From positions 1 to 17,319 of the forward strand of contig JAATGX010000116.1 in the NCBI GenBank assembly GCA_015688915.1: a DNA stretch of 17,319 nt. The letters run 5' to 3'. The notes beneath the pieces were generated by a model. That model made no database searches. It was not told the DNA's origin and was given only the letters and a program-made list of their open reading frames with translations. Numbering within the stretch: position 1 is the stretch's first letter; the number at the start of each line of letters is the position of its first letter. This document shows positions 1-7,858 of this stretch, in pieces. This DNA is from Desulfuromonadales bacterium (GTDB lineage Bacteria > Desulfobacterota > Desulfuromonadia > Geobacterales > Pseudopelobacteraceae). Made by a program: the position numbers and the translations under genes.

Positions 1-1
1 A

Positions 2-529
2 CTTACCCTGGTTCGGCTCATGGTGACCGCCGGAGGCAACAGTCTCAAAACGAGCGCTGCTGCCCTGCAACGGCTCTTGCCGACGGCAAAGGTCAATGAA
101 GTGCGTCAGACGGCTAGGACTTCGGAGGGGCTGCTTGCCAAAGTCAAGCTGCTGATGGTCATGGTAACGGCAGTGGTGCTGGTCTCGGCAGGCAGTAGTG
201 TGACCGGTACCATGAGCACGACAGTGTTGGAGAGAAGCAAGGAGATCGGACTTATGAAGGCGATGGGAGGCACCCGCTGGGAAGTGATGCTGATCTTCTG
301 CGGTGAGGCGGCCTTGCTGGGCATACTGGGGGGGGGCGCGGGGTACCTCATCGGCAGTGTCATTGCCCAGTTCATTACCAGAACAGTATTTTCCGCATCT
401 GCCGACTTCATCCCCTGGTTCGCCGGTATCTCTCTGGGGGTAAGTCTTTTTCTGGCCCTGCTGGGGAGTCTAGGGCCGATGGTGTCGGTGTTTAAACTTG
501 ACCCGGTACGAAGTCTGAGAGGGGAGTAG
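2..529 (+). CDS. ABC transporter permease, FtsX/MacB-like C-terminal part (5' truncated)
   Basis: The frame is open from base 2 through the first ATG (20) to a stop at 527-529, so this is the C-terminal part of a longer protein whose start lies outside the window. The visible part has a membrane segment followed by the signature RSKEIGLMKAMGGT, typical of FtsX-like/MacB permeases. Two further hydrophobic segments and the usual basic tail (LDPVRSLRGE) follow. It should be the inner-membrane subunit of an ABC complex powered by the ATPase at 627-1304. The DUF2318 protein downstream points to the iron-uptake type of locus (FTR1/P19/DUF2318/ABC, as in Campylobacter) rather than macrolide or lipoprotein export. 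A run of nine G lies inside the coding region near 328-336. Family assignment is firm; substrate is inferred. Confidence 0.85.
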   Translation, partial: LTLVRLMVTAGGNSLKTSAAALQRLLPTAKVNEVRQTARTSEGLLAKVKLLMVMVTAVVLVSAGSSVTGTMSTTVLERSKEIGLMKAMGGTRWEVMLIFCGEAALLGILGGGAGYLIGSVIAQFITRTVFSASADFIPWFAGISLGVSLFLALLGSLGPMVSVFKLDPVRSLRGE

Positions 530-535
530 AAATTT

Positions 536-610
536 TCAGAATCCAGAATTCAGAGTCAGAATTCAGAATGTTTTTTATTCTGGCTCCTGACCCCTGACTC
601 CTGAATTCTT
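536..610. repeat. Heptamer repeat array with inverted arms
   Basis: The spacer between permease and ATPase is almost entirely 7-nt units. The left arm reads TCAGAAT, CCAGAAT, TCAGAGT, CAGAAT (6 nt), TCAGAAT. A short T6 loop follows, then the right arm ATTCTGG, CTCCTGA, CCCCTGA, CTCCTGA, ATTC. The inner CAGAAT (564-569) pairs with ATTCTG (577-582), and the outer units pair imperfectly, so a transcript could fold into a long hairpin. It sits inside an operon, so it may act as an mRNA stability or attenuation element, or be a dispersed short repeat. Related arrays with different unit sequence lie at 8568-8581 and 9660-9706. Confidence 0.75.
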
Positions 611-626
611 CTGGAAAGGTTTTTTA

Positions 627-1304
627 ATGATTGCAAACATTATACAAACCACCGGCCTTACCCGCAGTTACGGAGATATCTGCGCCCTGAAGCCCCTTGA
701 CGTGCAGGTGCCGGAAGGAGAATGGCTGTCGGTGATGGGACATTCCGGTTCCGGAAAGAGTACCTTCATGAACCTGGTCGGGGGGCTTGACCGGCCCAGC
801 GCCGGATCCCTGAGCGTTGGTGGAGAAGATCTGCTGGCACTCACCGAGGACGGCTTGGCACGCTTCCGCAGGGAATTCATCGGGATAATCTTTCAGCAGC
901 ACCACCTTGTCCCCTATCTGACGGCGGTGGAGAATGTCATGATGGCCCAGTATTTCCACAGCGTTCCCGACGAGGCCGAAGCCCGGTCGGCCCTGGAACG
1001 GGTTGGGCTGGGACATCGCCTGAAGAACCGGCCGGGGGAGCTTTCGGGTGGAGAGCAGCAGCGGGTCTGCATTGCCCGGGCGATCATCAACAGTCCAAAG
1101 CTGTTACTGGGTGACGAACCGACCGGAAACCTGGATCACAAGAGCACCATCATGGTCATGGAGCTTCTCAGAGAACTGCGGAGTGAGGAGCGTTTCACCG
1201 TTATCATGGTGACCCACAACCAGGAGGTCGCCGCCTGGGGTGACCGGACCATCTACCTGGACGACGGCGTGCTGGTGCGCGACGAGCGGGCGAATAGCCG
1301 ATGA
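627..1304 (+). CDS. ABC transporter ATP-binding protein (MacB/LolD-type)
   Basis: A 225-aa cytoplasmic ATPase with all nucleotide-binding motifs: Walker A GHSGSGKST at residues 38-46, Q-loop near FQQ (89-91), signature LSGGEQQR at 139-146, Walker B LLLGDEP at 159-165 and H-loop His197. The sequence is of the MacB/LolD/FtsE class, which pairs with FtsX-type permeases, matching the gene just upstream. The start at 627 follows an AAAGG stretch (615-619). Its stop overlaps the next ATG by four bases (ATGA at 1301-1304), so it is translationally coupled to the DUF2318 gene. By analogy with the Campylobacter Cj1658-Cj1664 locus it probably energises an iron-related export/import system; that role is inferred. 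Confidence 0.92.
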   Translation: MIANIIQTTGLTRSYGDICALKPLDVQVPEGEWLSVMGHSGSGKSTFMNLVGGLDRPSAGSLSVGGEDLLALTEDGLARFRREFIGIIFQQHHLVPYLTAVENVMMAQYFHSVPDEAEARSALERVGLGHRLKNRPGELSGGEQQRVCIARAIINSPKLLLGDEPTGNLDHKSTIMVMELLRELRSEERFTVIMVTHNQEVAAWGDRTIYLDDGVLVRDERANSR

Positions 1305-2620
1305 TTGTGATTAAGCTCATTCCACATGCAGTCTCATGGGCGGTAATTGCCCTGTTTCTCGTGCGCGGTTTTCACGCCGGCCGCCTCATGGTAATAATCT
1401 CGGGAAGCGGCGGCTTTGCGCTCGGGGCACTGGGAGCATTGGTCCTGTTCCGCTTATTGCCCCCGGAATCGGCTTTCGGCATCATCAGAGGCGGTCTGGG
1501 GGTGAGTCTGCTGCTGCTCTGGGGAGTGGCTGTCATGGCCGCCTACCGACCGTTCTGGAAGAGAACGACGTATTTTGAAGGAACAGGCTTTACCGTTATG
1601 TGCGCCTGTCTCGCAGGGTGCATGGCCGGGGCCGTCTCCGCCTCTCGTCTTTCCGGTTCCGGGACATCATTAGCGCCCTATCTGGCACTTATCCTGGTGG
1701 GGGGGGCGCTGGCATCTTATGCCGGTGCTGTCGAGAAACGAATACCGGAATGGTTTATTGTCGGTGGCCCCTCCCTTGCGGCGGTTGTTGTCGCACTGCT
1801 CTTGTACGGTTCTTCTCTCTCGCTACGCCTCGATCTGTTTGCACCCTTGACCATGAAGGTGATGAAGTTCGCACATGATTTTGTCCACCAGTTCATGGAA
1901 TCGATGCTAATCCCGGACCATGTATTTATTCGCAGCAACCTCTGGAAATATATCGGCGTTCTCTTCGGCAAGGAAATCGGCTTCTGGGGAGCGCTCGTCA
2001 TCTGGTTTACGCCGCTGCTACTCATTGTGTACGCCATACAGTTCGAACCGCTCCCTTCCGTCGCCCATATCAGGCAGGGGGCGGAACGCCGACGCCTTTT
2101 GGCGGTCTTTATCCACATCCGCCGCTATCGCCTCATTCCTGCGCTGCTTGCCGTATTGGTATTGACGGCGGCTGTCTACCGAAGTTGCGTCCCGAGCGTG
2201 GAGTACTGGGACCCGAAACCGATAGTGGTGACCGCGACCCCGGTCGGGGACATTTTCATTCCCCGCAAGGGAGATATTGACCTGGAAGATGGCAAACTAC
2301 ACAAATATCTCTTCAGGCAGGGGGGAAAAGAAGCCCGATTCTTCATTATCATGGGACCATCAGGGAAGTTGACAGTTGTTCTCGATGCTTGCGCCATCTG
2401 CAAGCCCGACGGCTACGGCCAGGCCGAAGGGACGGTAATCTGCTATTACTGCAAGACACTCATCCCGCTGGACACAGTCGGAAGGTCTGGCGGTTGCAAT
2501 CCGGTGCCGCTTGCATTTTCAGAAAAGGATGATGGCGTTCACATAAATGCAGTAACGCTGATGAACGAGTGGGACAATACGGTTCAAACAACGACAAAGG
2601 TCAAGGGGGCCGGGAAATGA
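1301..2620 (+). CDS. DUF2318-domain membrane iron-sulfur protein (iron-uptake locus)
   Basis: A 439-aa protein with about eight hydrophobic segments in the first 295 residues, then a soluble C-terminal domain. That domain carries CAIC (Cys364/367), CYYC (Cys381/384) and a single Cys399 in a GGCNPVPL context. This cysteine pattern with GGCNP is the hallmark of DUF2318 (PF10080, FtrD-like), found with FTR1 permeases, P19 periplasmic proteins and FtsX-type ABC subunits in iron-uptake loci. The cysteines probably bind an Fe-S cluster or metal and may carry electrons for iron redox at the membrane. ATGA overlaps at both ends (1301-1304 and 2617-2620) tie it to its neighbours. A G8 run occurs near 1699-1706. 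Family confident; electron-transfer role inferred. Confidence 0.88.
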   Translation: MIVIKLIPHAVSWAVIALFLVRGFHAGRLMVIISGSGGFALGALGALVLFRLLPPESAFGIIRGGLGVSLLLLWGVAVMAAYRPFWKRTTYFEGTGFTVMCACLAGCMAGAVSASRLSGSGTSLAPYLALILVGGALASYAGAVEKRIPEWFIVGGPSLAAVVVALLLYGSSLSLRLDLFAPLTMKVMKFAHDFVHQFMESMLIPDHVFIRSNLWKYIGVLFGKEIGFWGALVIWFTPLLLIVYAIQFEPLPSVAHIRQGAERRRLLAVFIHIRRYRLIPALLAVLVLTAAVYRSCVPSVEYWDPKPIVVTATPVGDIFIPRKGDIDLEDGKLHKYLFRQGGKEARFFIIMGPSGKLTVVLDACAICKPDGYGQAEGTVICYYCKTLIPLDTVGRSGGCNPVPLAFSEKDDGVHINAVTLMNEWDNTVQTTTKVKGAGK

Positions 2621-3876
2621 AACGTCTGCCGCGCCTCTGCTGGAACCTGATCTCCTCTCCGTTCACTTGCCCGTCGGTCATCGGGATATTTGTGCTGGTA
2701 TACATCGGGATTGCCTTTATCACCGACGATGCGCTAATCGTCCTGATGGAACTGGTTCGCCGTAATGGAATACTCGTACTGCTTCTGGCACTGCTACCCA
2801 TTGCAAGCTTGGCACGCCTCATCAAGGAAATACGTTGCTTTCGCAGCGGATACCAGATCAGTACGGGCGATCCGTCTCATGACGGAGCCAGCCTGTTCGA
2901 TGAAGCCGTTGAACTTGAGACTGCAGCCCCTTTTGACGGCATAGAGGAAACCATACGTACCCAAGGCTATACTATCCGCAAGGAGGAGAACCGTCTTGCG
3001 GCATGGCGCGGCATCACACACGCTCCAGCGCGTCTCATCTTCCTTCTCGCTACATTGTGTCTTTATAGCGGGATATTCATCAGTCTGATTTTCAGGACAT
3101 CCTACCGCGGGCCGGTTATCGAGGGCGAACCGATGCCGGGACTCTCACAAGACGGTGGCATCGTCGAACGGATCAGATTGGAAAACGGGAAAGGGACAAT
3201 CCTCTCGAAACGTTTGACTATTGATGTCGCCCCCTCTGGACAGGGTGGCGGACAGGCATCGTTTGGCATCTATCCGCCGGGATTATATCAGGGCTCCTTC
3301 GTCTACCCACGGTATCTGGGCATTGCCCTCCTGGTGCGGTTTTCAGCGCCCGACATGCACGGCACGTTCGAAAAGCACGCGGTCCTCAATATGTATCCGG
3401 CGGGAAAAGAGGCGGAAGTGCAGATTCCGGAATCGCCATACAAGCTTGTAACAAGCCTTGCGGAACCTGACGATGGCCTCGATCCCTATATAACCGGGCG
3501 TATGGTGTTCAATGTCAAGTTATCAAAGGATAAGGATGTTGTGCTTTCCGGTGTGCTTCCCGGAGGGGGCGAACTGAACCGCGAGGGCTACTGTATCGCC
3601 TTTCCCGATTACCGACGCATGGTTCTGACTGATTTCATTCAGGACTACGGTGTGTATTTCATCTGGGGTGCACTTTCCTTGTATGGAATTGCCCTCCTAT
3701 ATTGGCTGCCTGTGCGTGTGTTCTTTCCCAGGAGGGAGATGTTGTTTGTCAGGGGCGGCATAAATGATATGGTGACGGCGTATTCCCGAACCGAAGGCCG
3801 GGAACGCAGCCATAACAGTCTATTCCACAACCTGTTGGATATGCTCGACATCGGGAAAATACAACCGGGTGGGTAA
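2617..3876 (+). CDS. ResB-like membrane protein
   Basis: A 419-aa protein. I chose the ATG at 2617, which overlaps the previous stop as ATGA and follows the GGGGG/GGG-rich stretch 2604-2614, over the ATG at 2569, which lies deep inside the upstream gene. Hydrophobic segments fall near residues 19-38, 51-68, 138-158 and 345-366. A large soluble region (about 160-340) separates the last two. Features resembling ResB (cytochrome c maturation system II) are ENRLAAWRGITHA before the third segment, the RGP/EG start of the soluble domain, and FPDYRR...DYGVYFIWG...LLYWLPVRVFF near the C-terminus. Position suggests it works with the DUF2318 protein, perhaps handling heme or electrons. No ResC/CcsA partner is visible. 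Similarity is judged by eye, so assignment is moderate. Confidence 0.6.
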   Translation: MKRLPRLCWNLISSPFTCPSVIGIFVLVYIGIAFITDDALIVLMELVRRNGILVLLLALLPIASLARLIKEIRCFRSGYQISTGDPSHDGASLFDEAVELETAAPFDGIEETIRTQGYTIRKEENRLAAWRGITHAPARLIFLLATLCLYSGIFISLIFRTSYRGPVIEGEPMPGLSQDGGIVERIRLENGKGTILSKRLTIDVAPSGQGGGQASFGIYPPGLYQGSFVYPRYLGIALLVRFSAPDMHGTFEKHAVLNMYPAGKEAEVQIPESPYKLVTSLAEPDDGLDPYITGRMVFNVKLSKDKDVVLSGVLPGGGELNREGYCIAFPDYRRMVLTDFIQDYGVYFIWGALSLYGIALLYWLPVRVFFPRREMLFVRGGINDMVTAYSRTEGRERSHNSLFHNLLDMLDIGKIQPGG

Positions 3877-3998
3877 GTATCGCTTGGCCAGACATGATAA
3901 TAAAGAAGCGGAAGCCTTCAATATCTTATGTTCAAAATGATACTATGGGATATATTGGTCGCGTAGACCTCACTCGAACTTAAAGAAAGGACAAATGA
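3877..3998. other. AT-rich spacer, start of low-GC stretch
   Basis: About 120 bases between the ResB-like gene and the lipoprotein gene. Base composition drops clearly here and stays low to about 4690. AT-rich blocks such as TATATT (3951-3956) could serve as a promoter -10, but I see no convincing paired -35 and no hairpin terminator. AAAGAAAGGA at 3982-3991 is the ribosome-binding site of the next gene. Confidence 0.4.
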
Positions 3999-4367
3999 AT
4001 GAAAAGACGAGTTTGCTTGGTATTAATAGTGATCACCGTGTTGTTTGGCTGCGCAAAAGAAGAAGCGAGACCTAAGGCCGCCGCAGTTAAAACTGATAGC
4101 CCTCGAACCGCCCCAAAACAGATAACCCAGGATTATATCGTTGGTATCTGGGGATCAGAAGACGCCGCTGTACAGGCAACATTTTTGAATAATAAAAAGG
4201 GCTATATAGTCTCTTATGGTAAAAAGGGCCCTCTATTCAGTTGGTCAATCACGGATAACGAAACTTTGAAGGTTATCGAAGCTGATAAGAAAACCGTTTA
4301 TATTAAAGTCCACGATGATAAGTTAATGATCGGTGGCAGCCACAGCTATTTTGTAAAGGCTAAATAA
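3999..4367 (+). CDS. Small predicted lipoprotein, unknown function
   Basis: A 122-aa protein starting with a classic lipoprotein signal: MKRR, a hydrophobic stretch, then the lipobox VLFGC with Cys18 followed by acidic AKEE. It should be lipidated at Cys18 and anchored facing the periplasm. The mature part has a short charged linker and a beta-rich domain (DYIVGIWG..., SWSITDNETLKV, SYFVKAK) reminiscent of small lipocalin-like or DUF-type stability domains; I do not recognise a named family. The start at 3999 is chosen over the out-of-frame ATG at 3995, and AAAGAAAGGA lies about seven bases upstream. Codon use is AT-richer than in the flanking genes, fitting horizontally acquired or poorly conserved DNA. 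It appears monocistronic. Confidence 0.7.
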   Translation: MKRRVCLVLIVITVLFGCAKEEARPKAAAVKTDSPRTAPKQITQDYIVGIWGSEDAAVQATFLNNKKGYIVSYGKKGPLFSWSITDNETLKVIEADKKTVYIKVHDDKLMIGGSHSYFVKAK

Positions 4368-4415
4368 ACTGTCACATCGTAAAAATATGGAAGAACGATG
4401 TTGTATGTCAAATAA

Positions 4416-4685
4416 CATTGGAGTGATAAAGTACTTTTTGTCATAACTGTGGTTATTTATCATCAGGTTTGGCAATTATGAATTCATAAATCATGATGAT
4501 ACAGAGTATGTTACTAACAATCCTTGTGTGAATGTGCGATACGTCGCAAGGCTTTATTATATGGTTTCAGCCTTTTCTTACATGCACTCGGTCTCATGGC
4601 AAAACTAGTGCTGGTAACTATCTCTGTAATATTACTTTTGATTGATTGGTGGCCACTTAGACGATTAACTTTAAAAACGGTATGA
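4416..4685 (+). pseudogene. Remnant of a PMT/TPR-type membrane glycosyltransferase gene
   Basis: Three pieces of one protein family lie in order but in shifted frames. A hydrophobic opening segment LFVITVVIYHQV is encoded from about 4434. After a +1 shift near 4468 comes GNYEFINHDDTEYVTNNP (4471-4524), the characteristic N-terminal loop (normally F-NYDD--YVT-NP) of the large PMT/TPR membrane proteins. Back in the first frame at about 4548, ALGLMAKLVLVTISVILLLIDWWPL matches the LGLMAKP-LVT-P--LLLLDYWPL block that normally lies hundreds of residues later. The frameshift, the missing middle and the stop at 4683-4685 show a dead, internally deleted gene. No intact start is visible. Its 3' side abuts the truncated gene on the other strand at about 4685. 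Confidence 0.7.
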
Positions 4686-5007
4686 TCAGATAGAAAAGGA
4701 GCGCGGCCAGGATGTGGAGCAGGAGATTGGTCATGTTGAAACCGACCGGATTCACTCCCCAGATGGCACGGTCAATGGCAAAGGAAACGTACGTTAATGG
4801 CCGGTAGTAACCGGTAGCGCCTTCAATCCTGTCTTCGGAGAGAAACAGCGACGGGATGTTGTACAGGCTTGCCAGTTGAGGGTTTTCAACGATGATGTCG
4901 GTGTCGTCCCAGACAAACCCGTGGTTCAGGGTGTTGCCGTACACGATCAGAATGAAAAGGGCGATGATGAGAGGCCAGTAGCCGAGTAGTTTCCGGAAGT
5001 CGGGCAT
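4657..5007 (-). pseudogene. 3'-truncated PMT/TMTC-type membrane glycosyltransferase (N-terminal fragment)
   Basis: A 116-aa frame that reads as the N-terminus of a multi-pass PMT-superfamily protein. It has a hydrophobic segment (LGYWPLIIALFILIVYG), the loop HGFVWDDTDIIVENPQL with the paired acidic residues DD expected in the first periplasmic loop, GYYRPLTYVSFAIDR, and NLLLHILAALLFYLI. Such proteins usually exceed 500 residues. Here homology stops at about 4686, and the last residues (IPFLKLIV) are read out of the opposite-strand remnant. It lies 16 bases after the GT2 gene and was probably its operon partner, using a GT2-made lipid-linked sugar donor to glycosylate a periplasmic target. It could still be translated as a short membrane peptide, but glycosyltransferase function should be lost. 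Confidence 0.75.
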
Positions 5008-5023
5008 TACCTGTCGATTCTTT

Positions 5024-5761
<738 letters not shown>

Positions 5762-6026
5762 GTGCAGACTCCGTGTGCTTCAACGTGCTTGTCACGTTTG
5801 GATTTCGGGAACAATCAAAAATGTTTTGATGATATATCATGTTCTCAACAAACTGACCATTATTTCCCCGGATTCATTCCTGCTGCCGTGACCGTTGTTC
5901 CTGATGGTGCCAGGGATGAGTGCACTGGAGATGGCTGGATTTTAACGCTATGCCATGTTAGCATTCGAAACAGGTATCGAGCGCATGCAAGCAATGTAAC
6001 CTATTGAACTTCAAGGGAGATGTCAA
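5762..6026. other. Divergent intergenic region between GT2 and radical SAM genes
   Basis: About 265 bases with no supportable gene. It should hold promoters for the GT2 gene (-) and the radical SAM operon (+). The clearest structure is a perfect 12-bp palindrome ATGATATATCAT at 5829-5840, which could be an operator or simply an AT-rich promoter element. Part of the region (about 5760-5850) is richer in A/T than its neighbours. I could not place a confident -35/-10 pair for either direction. Confidence 0.4.
6013..6019 (+). promoter_or_regulatory. Ribosome-binding site pointing to a non-standard start at 6027
   Basis: AAGGGAG at 6013-6019 is the only good Shine-Dalgarno sequence before the radical SAM gene. 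The ATG at 6020 touches it and opens a frame that stops after nine codons. Seven bases downstream, in the radical SAM frame, lies ATA AAA ACC (6027), giving an N-terminus that leads into KKVLFVTPPYHSGVDEIAG. The next standard start in frame is GTG 6087, which would remove the first strand of the cobalamin-binding fold. The site therefore argues for initiation at 6027 with AUA, or for a mutated or miscalled ATG. Confidence 0.55.
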
Positions 6027-6086
6027 ATAAAAACCGCCGTAGACCTTAAGAAAGTCCTGTTTGTAACTCCCCCCTATCATAGTGGC

Positions 6087-7496
6087 GTGGATGAAATTGC
6101 CGGGCGCTGGATTCCCCTCGGTTTGGTCTATCTTGCCGGTGTCGCCCGCCAGGCAAAACTGGATGTGGAAATCTACGATGCCATGGCCAAAGGGCATGTC
6201 TATTCCCAGATAGAGCAGCGTTTTCGCGAATCCATGGCGGATTACGTAGCCTCCACTGCCGTTACCTCTACCATCAACGACGCCGTCAAAACCCTGGAAT
6301 TGGCCAAAAAAATCAGGCCAGAAACCGTAACCATACTTGGTGGTGTGCACCCGACCTTCATGTATGAAGAGGTGTTTGCAACCTCAATCGCCGTGGACTA
6401 TATCGTCATCGGCGAGGGAGAGGTCACGCTCCGGCATCTGCTGGAGGTGCTGGAGGATAGTGGCGACCCGGCAACGGTTGCCGGTATTGCCTTCCGGCGG
6501 GGCGGCATGGTTGTCAAGACCGGCAAGCGCGCCTTCATGGAGAGCCTTGATGATCTTCCGGCAGCGTGGGATCTCCTTGAGTGGGAAGACTACACCTGTC
6601 TGGCAATTCCCGGCTCGCGACTGGGGGCAATCAGCACCTCCCGAGGCTGTGATCATGATTGTACCTTCTGTTCCCAGCAGACGTTCTGGGAACAGTCCTG
6701 GCGTGCCCGTGATCCGCAGAAGGTGGCCGACGAACTGGAATATCTGCATGCCACGCACCACGTAAACGTCTTTATGATTACCGACGAATATCCCACCAGA
6801 AACCGGGTGCGTTGGGAAGCCCTGCTCGATGCGCTCATTTCGAAGAACCTGCCGATTTACCTTTTGATGGAAACCAGGCCTGCAGACATCCTGCGGGACA
6901 GGGAGATCATAGGGAAGTACCGCAAGGCGGGAATAATCTACATCTCCCTCGGAATTGAGACAGCCGACCAGGCTGCCCTGGATGCCATGAAAAAAGAAAT
7001 GGTTCTGGAAGAGATCAAACCGGTTTTCGACATCCTTCGTGAGCAGGAGATAGTCTCCGAGGCCTCTTTCATGGTAGGGTTTCCCGACGAGACTTCAGAC
7101 AGCATCAAAAAAACCATGCAACTGGCCCAACACTACAACCCGGATATCGCCAACTTTTTCACCTTCACCCCCTGGCCGTATGCAGACGGGTACGCGGACC
7201 TCAAACCCTTTATCCGGGTTCATGATTACGGGAGATACAACATGGTCGATCCTGTCCTGGAGCCGCGCCACATGAGCATGTTGCAGGTTGAAGTCGCCAT
7301 AGCCGATGGCTACCGCCGTTTTTACATGGGCAAGATCATGGAATATATGACTATGAAGGCCACGTTCAAGAGAGACTACCTGATGCGCATCACCAAGCTG
7401 TTCATGGCAAGCCCCTTTGTCATGAAGAAACTGGGGATCGGCATGCTGGGCAAAATTCCGGCCAAGATGGAAGAAATGAAGAGGAAATTCAAGTAG
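6087..7496 (+). CDS. BchE-like cobalamin-dependent radical SAM protein
   Basis: A 469-aa protein from the first standard in-frame start (GTG 6087). Homologous coding clearly extends upstream to about 6027, because KKVLFVTPPYHSGVDEIAGRW matches the N-terminus of BchE-type enzymes (HPNYHSG-AEIAG-W). The N-terminal half is a B12-binding Rossmann domain (LGGVHPTFMYEEV at 84-96, GEGE at 109-112). The radical SAM cluster motif CDHDCTFC gives Cys188, Cys192 and Cys195. Further BchE-like blocks are RDPQKVADELEYL, ITDEYPTRNR, VGFPDET and FFTFTPWPYADG. BchE forms the isocyclic ring of chlorophyll, but nothing in this window is photosynthetic, so another methylation or cyclisation reaction is likely. 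It leads an apparent operon with rhodanese and a two-component pair; the next gene starts 18 bases after the stop. Confidence 0.88.
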   Translation: MDEIAGRWIPLGLVYLAGVARQAKLDVEIYDAMAKGHVYSQIEQRFRESMADYVASTAVTSTINDAVKTLELAKKIRPETVTILGGVHPTFMYEEVFATSIAVDYIVIGEGEVTLRHLLEVLEDSGDPATVAGIAFRRGGMVVKTGKRAFMESLDDLPAAWDLLEWEDYTCLAIPGSRLGAISTSRGCDHDCTFCSQQTFWEQSWRARDPQKVADELEYLHATHHVNVFMITDEYPTRNRVRWEALLDALISKNLPIYLLMETRPADILRDREIIGKYRKAGIIYISLGIETADQAALDAMKKEMVLEEIKPVFDILREQEIVSEASFMVGFPDETSDSIKKTMQLAQHYNPDIANFFTFTPWPYADGYADLKPFIRVHDYGRYNMVDPVLEPRHMSMLQVEVAIADGYRRFYMGKIMEYMTMKATFKRDYLMRITKLFMASPFVMKKLGIGMLGKIPAKMEEMKRKFK

Positions 7497-7514
7497 CGGC
7501 ACAATGGAGCATCC

Positions 7515-7829
7515 ATGCAGCCTGCTGAGCTTGCGGACAAAATAGCGCGCGAACAGTCTCCGCTCGTGGTTGATGTCCGGACCGGATTCGAGTTCCGGGC
7601 CGGCCATATTCCCGGAGCTATCAACGCTCCGATCTGGAAAATCATGTTGGGGCTTGCCCCGCTTCCGCGGGATAAACATGTCGAGATGGTCGTGCTGTGC
7701 GAACTCGGTCCCCGCGCCATGATGGGCAAGGCATTGCTCGGCCTGCTGGGGTTTCGCAACGTCACGCTGCTTGCCGGTCATATGGCGGCCTGGCGGCGTT
7801 CAGGCCTGCCCATGGCATTTGAGAGATGA
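7515..7829 (+). CDS. Single-domain rhodanese-like protein
   Basis: A 104-aa cytoplasmic protein consisting of one rhodanese module: VVDVRTGFEFRAGHIPGAINAP (18-39) is the usual first motif. The active-site loop is CELGPR with Cys62 and Arg67, a six-residue loop consistent with sulfur transfer by persulfide. The GHMAAWRRSGLP end is also typical. Such proteins carry sulfur to Fe-S or sulfur-insertion enzymes or detoxify sulfur or cyanide. Its position 18 bases after a radical SAM gene suggests it may supply sulfur or support the cluster of that enzyme, but this is inference. A GGAG (7506-7509) precedes the ATG at 7515. Confidence 0.88.
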   Translation: MQPAELADKIAREQSPLVVDVRTGFEFRAGHIPGAINAPIWKIMLGLAPLPRDKHVEMVVLCELGPRAMMGKALLGLLGFRNVTLLAGHMAAWRRSGLPMAFER

Positions 7830-7858
7830 GTTTTCATATCGGCTTTCGGAGAAATTGA

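Noticed and set aside
536..610. CRISPR-like array
   Set aside because: The repeat units are only 7 nt with no spacers, and no cas genes are present; it is a short tandem/inverted repeat.
4374..4401. Terminator after the small lipoprotein (ACATCGT/ACGATGT)
   Set aside because: The stem is only seven bp with a long loop and no T-run follows, so it is too weak to call.
6087..7496. Calling the radical SAM protein bchE (chlorophyll synthesis)
   Set aside because: Sequence blocks are BchE-like, but no other bacteriochlorophyll gene is in view and the context is a two-component operon, so the symbol would overstate the function.
7095..7781. A 228-aa - strand open frame across the radical SAM and rhodanese genes
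   Set aside because: It spans two genes with firm family motifs on the other strand and has no recognisable content.
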